Source of the DNA: Undibacterium hunanense
Lineage (GTDB): Bacteria > Pseudomonadota > Gammaproteobacteria > Burkholderiales > Burkholderiaceae_D
Assembly (NCBI RefSeq): GCF_014284335.1
Contig: NZ_JACOGF010000003.1
Coordinates: 62,001 to 126,000 of the forward strand
Length of the DNA: 64,000 nt
Reading direction: 5' to 3'
The translations under genes and the position numbers were made by a program. Shown here one piece after another: positions 29,801 through 39,700 of this stretch (position 1 is its first letter; every line of letters starts with the position of its first letter). The notes under the pieces were generated by a model. The model was not told where the DNA came from. It ran no database searches and saw nothing but the letters and a program-made list of their open reading frames with translations.

Positions 29801-32800
29801 AGGCACCACAGGCCAGACTGGTTGCGATGGGCGGTGCGACCGAGGCATCGATCTGGTCCAACTGGTTTATCGTACCGGAAGCCTTGCCAGCGCAATGGCG
29901 TTCCATTCCTTATGGTTATCCGCTTGCCAATCAGCATTATCGCGTACTGGATACGCGCTTGCGCGATTGTCCTGACCATGTCAGCGGTGACTTGTATATC
30001 GGTGGCATTGGCCTGGCTGTCGCATATGAAAATGACCCGGACAGGACGGATGCCAGCTTCATTATCCACCCTGTGCATGGTGAGCGTCTGTACCGTACCG
30101 GTGACCTGGCACGTTATTGGGGTGATGGTACGTTGGAATTTTTAGGGCGGCGTGATTTCCAGGTAAAAATCGCTGGCAATCGCATAGAGTTGGGAGAGAT
30201 TGAAAGTGCCCTGCTAAGTCACCCGGGCGTGCGTGAGGCTGTTGCCGATGCAGTCGGGCCCGCACGTGGCAACAAACGACTGGCGGCCTGGGTAGTGCCG
30301 GACACGGCAGATACCAGTTTATACGATGCTTTTGATGGCAACCCTGCTTTGCATGCTCAGCGCTGGGATGCTGTCATGCAGGCAGCACGCAAGACTTTTG
30401 AACAGGCGTCAGCTTTATCTGCTGCACAACAATTACAGCAAGGGCAGCAATCACAAGAACTGGAGCAATTCTGGGCCCTGATGGACCATGCCGGTCAGTG
30501 CATGATGCGCGATACCTTGCTGGCAGCCGGTCTGAAATTTGGACTGACATCAGACCTGACATCTGGCGACGCAGATACGGATCACATTATGCGTATGCTC
30601 GCACCAGCACCCGATTTGCTCGTGCTGGCACAGCGCTGGTTAAGCACTCTGGATTTCAATGTACCTTACGATAGTGAAGCTGCATGGAATAAGCTGACAC
30701 CGGCTGCGCTGGATTTTGGTTTGTCACGTACTGTCCTGCAACGTCTGCGTTCAGGTGCTGGCCAAAGGCTGGAAGTATTGCGCGGTCATTCCAGCGCGCT
30801 GGAAGTGTTTTATGGTGCAGATGATACGCTGGCACCAGAACAGATGACGCGCATGAACCCCTTGTCCGGCCTTTGCATAAGCGCGCTGGCTGCAGCCATA
30901 CGCAAGCTTGCACAACATCAGGGGCATGCTGTACGAATATTGGAAATTGGTGCACGCAGTGGCGCTGCAACACGAGATTTATTGGCGCAATTAAGTGATT
31001 GCCCCATCAACTATACGTTGACCGACCCTGCGCGCAGCCTGGTCGAGCAGGCTGAACAGGCATTTTCTGCACAAGATGCCAATCCTTTGCATACCATCCA
31101 TTGCCGTGTATTCGAGCATGAACGGGCAGCAGCAACGCAGGGCATGCCGGAATATGAATTCGATGTGGTCATCGCATTCAATGCCCTGCATCGTAGCCGC
31201 AATATACCTGTCTTGCTACGCCGTCTGCGCAGTTTGCTGAATGCAGGTGGCCTCTTGCTGGCGCCGGAAATCACGCGCAACAGCGATTTTCAGTTGGCGA
31301 CCGTAGCCTTGCTGGAAGGTGGTTATACGCAATTCGAAGACTGCCGCCAGGTAAATGGCCTGGCGCTCTTGCCGGAAGATGCATGGCGGCTTGAATTGAT
31401 GCAGGCAGGCTTTGCAGCAACAGCCACGTCGGGCATTGGCGCCGACGCAGGCATGCATTTGCTGGCAGCGCGCCAGACCGACACAGTGCTGCGGTTTGCG
31501 CCACGCCGGCTGATTGAACATCTGGCGACCTTATTGCCAGCGTATATGGTACCGCAGACTATTGTTGAACTTGATGCGCTGCCGCTGTCTGCCACCGGCA
31601 AGGTCATGCGCCAGCAACTGCCACGTCCAGAAATGGGAAGCACACGCCGTATTGCCCGCAATACAAACAGTGACACGTCACCGCCAGCAAACGATCTGCT
31701 CAGGATATGGCAGGAATTGCTGGGTGTTGCAGACCTGCATGGTGATGATGATTTCTTTGATCTTGGTGGCGACAGCCTGATCGCGGTACGCCTGATAGAA
31801 CGGGTACGCCATGGCATGAATGCACATGTTGCCTTGTCTGACCTGTTCGATGCGTCCAGTCTGTCTGCCTTTGCAGAAAGAGTAGCAAATGCAGCACCGT
31901 ATGAAGATAATCTGCCGCCCTTGTTGACTGATCCGGCTGCACGCTATGCGCCCTTCCCATTGACTGATGTACAGCAGGCCTATTGGATAGGACGGGATGA
32001 AAGTTTTGAACTCGGTGGTGTCTCCACACATCTGTATGCAGAAATTGAGGTGGAACAGCTTGCCCTGGCTGACCTGGAACGTGGCTGGCAACAGGTAGTG
32101 GCGCGCCACGACATGCTGCGTGCGGTGATTAATGCCGATGGCACACAGCAGGTAGTACAGGATTTGCCGGTTTATTCTATTGTCAGCCACGATTTACGCC
32201 AGGCCAATGCGGTCGAGGTGTCTGAATGGCTGGAAATCGCACGTCTTGAACTGTCGCATGAAGTATTCGATACCGCGCGCTGGCCCTTGTTTACCGTGCG
32301 TGCCGCACAGATGACGGATAGCCGGGTGCGCTTGTTTGTCAGCCTTGACAATCTGGTGTGTGACGGACGTTCCATGCGTACGCTGCTGGCAGAATGGGCG
32401 CAATTTGCACGCGATCCTGGTTTGCAATTGCCACCGTTGACAGCAAGCTTCCGTGACTACGTCATGCTGACGCAGCAAATCGAGCTGCTACCGTCTTATC
32501 AGCGGTCGCTGGCCTATTGGCATGACAAGTTGAGCACCCTGGCCCCTGCCCCAGCTTTGCCACTGACACAGTACCAACGCGAAGATGTGTCGCCACCCCG
32601 TTTTACACGACGTGAAGCAAGCCTGACGCCGCAAGCCACTCAGGGCTTGCAGGCGCAGGCGGCAGCACATGGTGTCACAGTCAATGCCATATTGCTGGCC
32701 GCATACGGTGAAGTACTGGCGAACTGGTCAGCAATACAGCGCTTCACGCTGAACCTGACACTGTTCAACCGTCCACCGGTACATGAAGAAATCGATGCAT

Positions 32801-33687
32801 TGGTCGGTGATTTCACGTCGCTGGTATTGCTCGGCTTTGACGCAGGTGTGACCGCCAGTTTTGCTGAGAGGGCATTTTCCATGCAGCGGCAGATATGGGC
32901 TGATCTGGAACACATGCAGGTATCTGCCGTGCGCGTATTGCGCGAAACGGCCCGCCGTAACCGTCGCCTGAATCAGGTCGCCATGCCGGTAGTGTTCACC
33001 AGTGGGCTGGGGCTGAATTTGGCCAGCGACGGCGCGGCAGAGCTTGACTGGCTCGGTGAATTTGTTTATGGCATCAGTCAGACGCCACAGGTCTGGATCG
33101 ACCAGCAGGTAGTCGAACGCGATGGCGCCATGGTATTCAATTGGGATTCGGTTGATGCACTGTTCCCCGACGGCTTGCTGGACGACATGTTCCAGGCATA
33201 TCACAAGCTGCTGCTGAATCTGGCACAGCATAGTGATGCATGGCAAAGCAATGTCGTCATGCCAGAAAACCGCTGGTCTGCTGCACCTGTCACAGCTGCC
33301 ACAGCGGCTACCAGCATTTCAACTACAGCATCACCAGATACAGCACCCGTCATTGATGACCAATTATTGCGAGCAGTCAGCAGCCACCTTGCTGCCTTGC
33401 TTGGTCATGATGAACTCGCACCACAGACCAACTTCTTTGAACTGGGTGCGACATCGCTGGACTTGATACGACTACGTCAACAATTGCAGGCAGAGACAGG
33501 CTTGGCACTGAGTATTACCGAAGTATTCCAGCACACCAGCATTGCTTCTCTGGCGGCCCATTTACGCAGTCTGGATCAATCACTGCCTTCGGAAGATGCA
33601 TCCAACGACGAAGCGGGACAAGCCCGCAAGCGTCAACGCCTGGAGAATGAGCGCCGTCGCAAGCGCAGCCAGCAATCAAGGGCCTGA
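20812..33687 (+). CDS. Hybrid PKS-NRPS siderophore synthetase 1 (FAAL to bis-thiazoline)
   Basis: A 4291-aa assembly-line protein. Domains by approximate residues: fatty acyl-AMP ligase 1-600 (YTSGSTGQPKG, PAYGLAEATLL); ACP 620-700 (Ser in GLDSM, 665); KS 750-1167 (Cys915, His1050, His1089); malonyl-type AT 1270-1590 (Ser in GHSIGE, HAFHS motif); KR 1855-2035 (Tyr in IPYGAANAF); ACP 2140-2220 (Ser2181); Cy1 2245-2670 (Asp2380, Asp2385, Ser2388); A 2720-3600, with my manual specificity reading D-L-Y-N-L-S-M-I, close to cysteine; PCP (Ser3655); Cy2 3712-4130 (Asp3846, Asp3851, Ser3854); PCP (Ser4215). A methyltransferase-like region (about 3170-3560) interrupts the A domain, as in HMWP2/PchE where it acts as an epimerase. 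Its SAM motif reads GARSG. There is no DH. As in MicC of micacocidin, the FAAL loads a fatty acid and the PKS module probably extends it iteratively to a 6-alkylsalicylate, after which two cysteines are cyclised. The C-terminus is a basic tail. GAGGT lies 5 nt before the ATG. Confidence 0.93.
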   Translation: MIPAPAISLRQHATLVDWIEHHAKHRPDAEALCFIGQRNDVNGATNDLRLTYADLSERVRCCAASLQRHARPGDSALILFPSGIDYVVALLACFYAGVTGVPVNLPGAARVKRVLPKLGDITRDCRPALLISNSQVAAASGSDLQVFADEHELRLLQLEDMQEDDSQRWQRPQLDGAALAFLQYTSGSTGQPKGVINRHGPLLHNLEFLGRLTAVNTRTASDTVIASWLPLFHDLGLIMGILLPLAYGGRAVYMAPMAFAADPLRWLELATRERATALPCPSFALRLCADEARTAPQRMLAIDLKQVTCLMPAAEPVLPAQVESFYAIFGAHGLQRDAIKPAYGLAEATLLVSAHVDRHNPYFIDVDKAKLERGHAVVSAVHDEHIAAGLRRYTSNGNDFGGQDVRIVDAESHVDLGEDQVGEIWINGPAVAGGYWNKPELNRDIFAACIASININEEDCKPYLRTGDMGFMHQGHLFVTGRLKDMLLFRGQCHYPNDIEATSGRSHEAAVPESGAAFSVTPGDEDAECLVIVQEILKQTGVDYQHIVNTIRASVAEEHQLSSHAIVLIRKGTLPRTTSGKVRRAAVRQAYLDGSLPVLHQHVLDTQQAQQISRDISLLDTLRPLSLAQRHLHLRTWLANETAAILGTVAARAIHPEASLFNYGLDSMSAARLVSTAANACGLTLPDSLIFDHPSLMQLAAWLQIAMLDQAGLPPAADAISSSHSASIHSTSAPDADKGVAAPVSTDREAIAVIGMAFRLPGQDGQDASDDAAFWDMLEQGGCAIRPAPSERFRTREDIPGFGAYLNHVDQFDAAFFGMSPREAMNTDPQQRLLLEVAWHALEDAGQRPAALRGSDTGVFVGIGTGDYGHLPFISGEPSHFDAYWGTGTSFAAACGRLSFSFGWEGPSMAVDTACSASHSALHLAVQSLRARESGLSLAAGVKLQLLPEVDLVLHKAGMLAADGRCKTLDARADGYVRGEGCVVLVLKRLSDALADGDAVRAVIRDTTVRQDGAGSSLSAPNGAAQQRLLTLALKKAGLTPADIDYIELHGTGTRLGDPIEYQSVADVFRGRAIDDPLWLGSVKTNIGHLEAAAGAAGLVKTILAIEHGKLPPAVELHEVNPLIDLDIIPARVPAQTINWPMRQALRRAGVTSYGFAGTIAHVLLEQAPVLAAVTTSSVISEPTQITTPQLFLLSARSAESLRMLASSHVANLPACDDLPALARGMARQREHHGMRVAVLASSREELATGLQQLSASRHAVTEAARNPRIGFLFTGQGSQYSGMARDLYAQQPDFRQALDAADAAMARDLGMSVVALMHDDSYNERLQQTAFAQPALFALGYALAKMWQAFGVQPDIILGHSIGEFAGMVIAGALTLEQAASLIIRRGALMQALPSGGAMLAARATPEQALAVLAELKAVKTGQADDIAIAAFNGPQDVVFSGSAAAIDAVQALLTARQLHARALQVSHAFHSPLLDPMLSAWESACAKQLMQVPRIAVCSSLTAELLEQAPDAAYWRNHARQPVRFDDALKRVASACDILLEIGPNAILSAVSQRNQAAQQWPQAVTCLASLRRGGSDLVAIGDACAALYIAGQDFDWAHVFSGKLPSPRSLPRYPFERQSYWLDYDDDAPHQSLQMQPQPERAAARPVDLYTMQWEHFTLTENATHAPRYFLLGGNIADTSTFAAELQATGADIYLLTAGEWPVAATQLQDTDVVIYLDGWRTQTAHAALSADQSGWQLTEFVKVLQSLEKKPRILLPTKAGQAIAGTPGDPSQATLWGAARALALEYAGPRWLMADSDVGLTPLVSALPALLTLFGSEEAVALREGRWLHPRLDRVSAPSSEKNSLPVLKQDGIYLVAGAYGALGRHATDWLATRGARHLVLLARHAAPSGWQARLALLKAQGIRITHIAADVADADDMARVFVRISSMEHDTGHKLAGVFHCAGTSRFNDLATITSEDYSTVSRAKIQGAWLLHEHTVSRALDYFVCFTSISGIWGSRLQIPYGAANAFQDALARLRHHQGLPALAIAWGPWGGGAGMSEVDEDLLQLLRAAGIRRLAPARYLATLDHLLGGVLDGEKNITDDGTCVAVDVDWQQFVPLYALYNPANTFQRCLTASQASAMAVSATTDTPSALHALDEQARQTAVHVFVIAELARTLRVTPAQLTPDIQLLKLGMDSILVMDFSRRCEAGLGVKCELKAIFERNTPQGLTDYLLEQLSRQVPDSHNQLAAEQIIADPANANAPFPLTELQHAYWIGRHSHYGLGGVACHAYLEADAPDGLDLALLERCWNMLVARHGALRLVIGEDGQQRVLPHVPAYAVHTADLRDATQTAVDTHCTEWRETMSHQVMDAAQWPLFDLRASRLPGGAVRLHIGIDMLINDATSGQIIWEELAALYQAKADLQLAGLLPFQISFRDYVLAKYTHSTQRRAERESARKFWLERIPALPSAPQLPLRAEALRQTSPVFSRRQQQLAAPLWQSLREQAAQAGCTPASLLIAVFAEVLAAWSAEPQFTLNLTIFDRLPWHADVPRLLGDFTAVTLLPLDCSDALPFGQRAAAVNGTVLEHLQHRAFSAVDVMREWNRGRERQDAIAMPVVFTSQLSMSDPTKGAAPDSALGTVVYGISQTPQVWLDHQACELDGALMYNWDAVDALFQPGTLDAMFNAYHAILEKLATQPQAWQQALPNLLPPAQQAIRAQVNASAATIPEHCLDQLFFEQAHHTPRAIALIAHEQQWSYAELADWSLRLTQALLQHDVKRSDRIAIVMRKGPEQVAACLGILAAACVYVPVDADVPAARLQAILDGSHIKLVLTQTDCLPIVQEMCAGRDVAVLDASYAAAQVWPVNVPQVERAVTDHAYVIYTSGSTGIPKGVLIDHRGAANTVLDINRRFDIVHTDRVLGLSSLYFDLSVYDLFGIFAVGAALVLPAASGTRDPAHWLDLLLRHRITVWNSVPALLELLLDEADAAGTSLVGLRQVFLSGDWIALGLPARLRAQAPQARLVAMGGATEASIWSNWFIVPEALPAQWRSIPYGYPLANQHYRVLDTRLRDCPDHVSGDLYIGGIGLAVAYENDPDRTDASFIIHPVHGERLYRTGDLARYWGDGTLEFLGRRDFQVKIAGNRIELGEIESALLSHPGVREAVADAVGPARGNKRLAAWVVPDTADTSLYDAFDGNPALHAQRWDAVMQAARKTFEQASALSAAQQLQQGQQSQELEQFWALMDHAGQCMMRDTLLAAGLKFGLTSDLTSGDADTDHIMRMLAPAPDLLVLAQRWLSTLDFNVPYDSEAAWNKLTPAALDFGLSRTVLQRLRSGAGQRLEVLRGHSSALEVFYGADDTLAPEQMTRMNPLSGLCISALAAAIRKLAQHQGHAVRILEIGARSGAATRDLLAQLSDCPINYTLTDPARSLVEQAEQAFSAQDANPLHTIHCRVFEHERAAATQGMPEYEFDVVIAFNALHRSRNIPVLLRRLRSLLNAGGLLLAPEITRNSDFQLATVALLEGGYTQFEDCRQVNGLALLPEDAWRLELMQAGFAATATSGIGADAGMHLLAARQTDTVLRFAPRRLIEHLATLLPAYMVPQTIVELDALPLSATGKVMRQQLPRPEMGSTRRIARNTNSDTSPPANDLLRIWQELLGVADLHGDDDFFDLGGDSLIAVRLIERVRHGMNAHVALSDLFDASSLSAFAERVANAAPYEDNLPPLLTDPAARYAPFPLTDVQQAYWIGRDESFELGGVSTHLYAEIEVEQLALADLERGWQQVVARHDMLRAVINADGTQQVVQDLPVYSIVSHDLRQANAVEVSEWLEIARLELSHEVFDTARWPLFTVRAAQMTDSRVRLFVSLDNLVCDGRSMRTLLAEWAQFARDPGLQLPPLTASFRDYVMLTQQIELLPSYQRSLAYWHDKLSTLAPAPALPLTQYQREDVSPPRFTRREASLTPQATQGLQAQAAAHGVTVNAILLAAYGEVLANWSAIQRFTLNLTLFNRPPVHEEIDALVGDFTSLVLLGFDAGVTASFAERAFSMQRQIWADLEHMQVSAVRVLRETARRNRRLNQVAMPVVFTSGLGLNLASDGAAELDWLGEFVYGISQTPQVWIDQQVVERDGAMVFNWDSVDALFPDGLLDDMFQAYHKLLLNLAQHSDAWQSNVVMPENRWSAAPVTAATAATSISTTASPDTAPVIDDQLLRAVSSHLAALLGHDELAPQTNFFELGATSLDLIRLRQQLQAETGLALSITEVFQHTSIASLAAHLRSLDQSLPSEDASNDEAGQARKRQRLENERRRKRSQQSRA

Positions 33688-33772
33688 CATAGCCAATATT
33701 TGCAGTGGGGCTGCAGTGGTATTCAGTGGTATCGCGCCCCACTACCAACAGACAATGAACTCAAGGAATATG

Positions 33773-36700
33773 ATGAATACAAGCAATCACAACAAACCGG
33801 CGTCCGTACCAGACTATGGCGACACCATGCCTGTCGCCATCATCGGCGCTGGTTGCCGCATGCCACGTGCTGACGATATCTTCGAATATTGGCGCAGACT
33901 GGCAGATGGCGAGGAATTAATCGATTTTTTTGATGCAGAACAATTGACTGCAGCCGGCGTTGACCCTGCCCTGTTGCAGCGCCCGGGTTATGTACCCGCT
34001 GCTGCGGTGGTGGCAAATGCCGACCGCTTTGACTGGGGTTTCTTTGGCTATTCGCGTCATGAAGCAGAATCCATTGATCCGCAGCAAAGGCTGTTTCTGA
34101 TGTGTGCCTGGGAAGCGCTGGAAATGGCCGGGCATACACCTGCCGAACTGGCAGCCAGAGGAGATGAATTGAAGATAGGCGTGATCGGCGCCTGCAAGAT
34201 GAGTAGCTATCCCGCAGCTACTTTCGACAAAATGGAAGAAATCGCCTCACCATCCACCTTCGCCCGCCTGATCGGCAATGACAAGGATTATCTTGCCACA
34301 CGCGTGTCCTACAAGCTGGGTTTGACCGGCCCCAGCATGACGGTGCAGACAGCCTGCTCCAGTTCCCTGGTGGCGATACATCTGGCTTGTGAACAGATCG
34401 CCAGCGGTGAATGCGATATGGTATTGGCGGGCGGTGCCGGTATCGGCTTTCCGCAAGAATCCGGTTATGTACACCGCGAAGGCATGATTTTTTCCCACGA
34501 TGGCCATTGTCGCCCCTTTGATGCAGATGCCGGTGGCACCACGATAGGCAATGGTGTTGCGGTGGTGTTGTTGAAATCGCTGGAGCGTGCTCTGGCCGAT
34601 GGCGACCCGGTGCTGGCGATCGTACGTGGTTCTGCCGTCAATAATGATGGTGCCGGCAAGGCTGGTTTCACCGCACCATCGCCAGAAGGCCAGGCACGCG
34701 TCATCAGTGAGGCCCTGGTCATGGCCGAGATAGATCCAGCCAGCATAGGCCTGGTCGAAGCGCACGGCACGGCAACTCCTCTGGGCGACCCTATCGAGGT
34801 GGAAGCCCTGACCCGAGCCTGGCGCCGGCACACCGGGGCAAGCCAGTATTGCGCCCTGGGTTCAGTCAAATCCAATCTGGGTCATCTGGATACGGCAGCA
34901 GGTGTAGCCAGTTTTGTCAAGGCGGCCATGGCACTGCACTTTGGCCAGGTGCCGCCCAGCCTGCATTATGAACAGGCCAATCCTGCCATTGATTTTGAAA
35001 ACAGCCCTTTCTTTGTTCCGCAAATGCTATTGCCATGGCCCCTCAACGAAGGCCCACGCCGCGCAGCAGTCAGTGCTTTTGCCATAGGCGGTACCAATTG
35101 TCATGCAATACTGGAACAGGCTCCACTACGTGCTGCACTGACACCGGCGAATGGAACACCGGTATTGTTGTTGCTCAGTGCCCGCAGTGAAGCAGCTTTG
35201 AAGACGCTGGCGCAGCGTCATGCATGGCGTCTGTGTGAATGGACTGCCGATCAGTCACTGGCAGATTATTGCGCCACCGGCGTCCATCATCGCAGTGTGT
35301 ATCCTTATCGTCTGGCTTTGCTGGCCGATGGTGCAGATGACCTCATCAGCCTGCTGTATGCCTTTATTGATGGCGATGGAGCCAAAACGAAAAAGCTGCA
35401 AAGCAATCAGATCCAGGCCTGGGTAGCCAATGCGCTGACACCTGGAGTTGACAACCAGGTCTTGTCTGATTTTGTCGCAGTACAGGCAATTGCCGAACGG
35501 CCTGCATGGGATCAGCATCCTGTTTCTGCCATTCGCCCGGTTGCACGCGCCCTGTTACCGACTTGTCCTTTTGAAGGGGAGCGTTGCTGGTACACAAAAC
35601 CGGGGGCTGCATCAGTGGCCAACTCAGTTACCACCTCAGTCAACACCCCGGTCGCCACCAGCGATGATGGACATCCGGCATGGCATGCCATGCGTAATGC
35701 TGGCCATCATAGCGCTGCGATGCTGGCTGCCGACCTGGATTTGTCGGCCCTGCCTCGCGAAAATGAAGGGGTTGATGCGCTGCATGCCGCCTATGTTGGC
35801 CAGGCATTTGCCACACTGCGTGTGTTTGAAAGCAATGACAACGATAAATGGATGGATGTGGATGCTTGCCTGCAGGCAGCCGGAGCGCCAGCGCGTTACC
35901 GGCAATTGTTTACACGCCTGCTGCGTGACCATGCCGATGCTGGTTTGCTGCAAAAACGTGGCGAAGGAGAACAAACAAGTTTTCGTCACTTGCGTACAGA
36001 CATACGACCTGACCCCGGCCCGTGGCTGGTGTTGATGCGTGAACTGGGTTATCAGCAACTGGCTGATCTGGTCGAACGCACAGGCCCACGTCTGGCCGAT
36101 ATGCTGGCCGAAAAAGTGGATGCGGTCAGCATTGTTTTTCCCGGTGCGGCTACTGATGATGTCGAACATATGTACCAGGACCAACCGTATTCGGTGTACC
36201 TGAACCGCATTGCTGCGGCGACAGTCGCCGGCCTGGCGAAAGCACATGACCGCCCATTGCGGATACTGGAAGTGGGTGGAGGAACTGGTGGAACGACCCG
36301 CGACATCCTTGCGCAATTACCTGCCGGTGCCTGCGAGCTTTACACTTTCACCGATCTGGGTATCTTGTTCCTGCAAAAGGCACGCAAGAAATTTGCGGCC
36401 TACCCTTTCATGCAATATCAAAGTTTTGACATGAATGGGGCAGCTATTGCCCAGGGGCTGGCGGCTGGTGGATATGACCTGATTGTCGCCGCCAATGTTT
36501 TGCACAATGCTCCTGATTTACGCATCATGCTGGCTAATCTGGCCACGGCACTGGCACCAGACGGCGTGCTGATGATGCGTGAAATAACGACACCGAAAAA
36601 ATTGTTCGACTTTGTCTTTGGCCCTCTGGTACCAGCCTTAAGCGACAGCGATCAGCGTGACGGCGAATTGTTCGCCAGCCGCCTGCGCTGGCAGCAGGCA

Positions 36701-39700
36701 CTGACAGATGCCGGTTTTGCCCAGGTCGACGCCATGCCCGGAGAAGGCTTGCCTGCCCACGCACTGGGTGAACAGATTTTGGTGGCCCGCTGGCCTGGTA
36801 CAGGTACACATGCGGTCGCGACAAGCATTGCAGATAATTCGCTCATCCCGATTAGTCCAGCTAGTACAGTGATAACTGCGGATACGGCACATGTGCTAGA
36901 GATACAGCAGCCAACTGTCGGTAATATCATCACAGCCATACTCGCCTGGCTGTCAAAGTTAACACCTTCAACACCCGCCACACGCTGCCAGCTGGAGCAA
37001 CTGCGCTGGCACCTTGATATCAGCAATGCACCTGCCCCTTTGCAATTAACACTGACTTGCAGCGGTGACAGTCTGCGGGCCGTAGTTAAGGATGAACGCG
37101 GCATTTCGCAAACTTTGCTGACTGCGACAGTGTCACACCCCCGGGGATTGCGCAGGCATGACAAACAAGGTGTTGAGGCCATACATTTTGATCCTTCCGG
37201 CCACAGCCTGCTTGATCGGGTCATCAAGGCTTTAAGTGATGATACATCCCTGTTTACTGGCATAGGCAGCCTGTACTGGCCTGTTTCTTCAGAAACCCTG
37301 CAAAGCCTGCGTTTATACATTACTGAACATGGGGCTGTGGTGACTGACGCCACGGGTCAGGTACAACTTGATCTGCGTGGTTTGACTATATTGCGCCACC
37401 CTGCCTGTCTGCCATCCTTGTGGAACAACGAAGGTGACGCCGAACTGTTTGACTGGCAGTGGCAACCAGTATCTGTGACCAGTCAGTTGCTGCCATTACC
37501 TCGGCGTGTGCTGTATATCAGTGATGAAAATCAGTCAGAGTTCAGGCAGGTATTAAATAAATCGGGTGTTGAGTGCAGCCTGCTCTCTATGGACAAACTT
37601 GCACAGGATAAAGACGCACTGTTAACGCATCTGGGTACAGATGTGTCAGGTCTGGATACACCATTTGATGCAGTCGTATATAAAGCACCACCCGTCAATG
37701 ATCTCGACGATGCCGTCTCTTTATTTGAAACCGCAGGCGTGACGCCGTTGGTGAATTTGATGTCTGCACTGGCAGTACTGCCCGGCGTGCCAGCTTTATT
37801 CGTCATCAGCCCACATGCCTATGCAGTGACAGACACGGATCAATGTACCGCCTGGCCAGCCGCAGGCATTAGTGGATTATTGGCAGTTGCAAGACAGGAA
37901 ATGCCTGGTCTGCATTGCGTGCAACTCGATACTGGCGACGCCAGCGTACAAGAACAGGTACAGACGCTGTTGCAGTTATGCCGGGATGGACAGTCAAGCC
38001 AGGCACCGGTACTGACTTTGCGGGAGGGAGGCTTGTATCGTCAACAATTGACGCCATCACGCTTGCCAGCAGCAGCTACCCTGCCACAGGGACGCCATGT
38101 CCTGATCGGAGGTTTGTGTGAACTAGGGCTGGAACTCGCAAAGTGGCTGGTTGCCAGCGGCGCACGTGATCTGCTCTGGCTGACACGTCGTCTGCCGGAC
38201 GCCAAAGAAAAACAGGCTCTGGATATCTTGCGTGTTCAGGGTATCACGGTAGAGATTGATGCCCATGCGGATGTCACAGATGTAAAAGCATTTACGGTTG
38301 CACTGCAAAGACTGAAGGATGGTCCATCACTGGGCATTGTGTTTCATCTCGCAGGTGTCGTGAATGATGCGCCTCTGAGCGCCATACGACCGCAAGACTG
38401 GGAAGTCAGTCTGTCGACCAAATTGCGCGCGGCTTTGCGTCTGCACACACTGGAAGCGCAGTTGCAGCCAGCGCTGACAGTGTATTTTTCTTCCGCTGCC
38501 AGTGCATTTGGTCCGGTCGGACAGGGAAGCCATGCGCTGGCCAATGCCATGCTGGAGGGTTTGGCCACATATCGCAGCCGTGCCGGTTATGACACACTGG
38601 CGCTAGCCTGGGGTTTTTGGCGAGAGATAGAAAGCGAGACACGTCAGGGTTTGGCTGCTTATCTGGCCGAACGTGGCATGCTGGGGATGTCCAGCGCACA
38701 GGGATGGGCATTGCTCGCAGCAGCCATGGGCGGCAATGCTTCGGTTTACCTGCCCTGCCATGTTGACTGGAAACGCTTTTCAGCGCAGGCAACGCCTGCA
38801 CAGCAAGCACGTTTTGGCGCTTGCTGGAAAGATGTTGTACCGCTCGCCGCAAGTATGCAAAAGCAGGCTGTGGCTGACAATTCCGGCATGACCCTGCCCC
38901 AGCAATTACGTCTGCATATTGCCGGCTTGCTTGGTTGCCCTGTCGATCAGGTGAATGAAGACAGCAAGCTGGTGCAGATGGGTCTGGATTCATTACTGAT
39001 GCTGGATCTGGCAGAGCAGTTAAAACAAAAATATGGTGTGACCTTGTCTGCCGAGATGCTGTTCAGGGCTGACACGCCAAAAACACTGGCAGCCGCGCTG
39101 CAATTGCAGATGGATGGGCTGGCAGATCCGGTAACAGCCTTGTTGCAGGCAGAAGCGGCATCCGCCTTGCCGGCAGCACACCGTTATTTGCGCAGTCGTT
39201 TGGGCAGTTTGCTGCAATGTGCTGAAGCAGACGTGAATGCAGACACCAAACTGGTAGAGCTGGGCCTGGATTCCTTGCTGTTCCTGGAGTTGAGCGAAAC
39301 CATACAGCAGGAACTGGGATTCAAACTGTCTGCTGAAGTTGCATTTCAAGGTGGTAGCCTGGCGGCACTGGCAACGGTATTGGTGCAAGCACTTCATCCA
39401 CAACTGGCCGCCGAAACAAAAACACCTTCCATATCAGGTTTGCGCCAGGCACTGCTGGAACTGGAACAGCGCGAAGGTGGCTGGCTGGCCGGTAATGGCG
39501 ATGTGTTGCCACGTTCAGACAATAAATTGCAAGCGCTGACAGGCTTGCGCAAGCTGCGCTGGCAGTTGCGCAGCAATGATTTGCCGCAGCAGTTGTATGT
39601 GGAATTTGATAAACCAGGCCATTTTGATCTGGATATTTTTGAACGTGCATGGCAATTGCTGCTGGAACGACATGCTGCGCTACGCAGCACAATTGACGCA

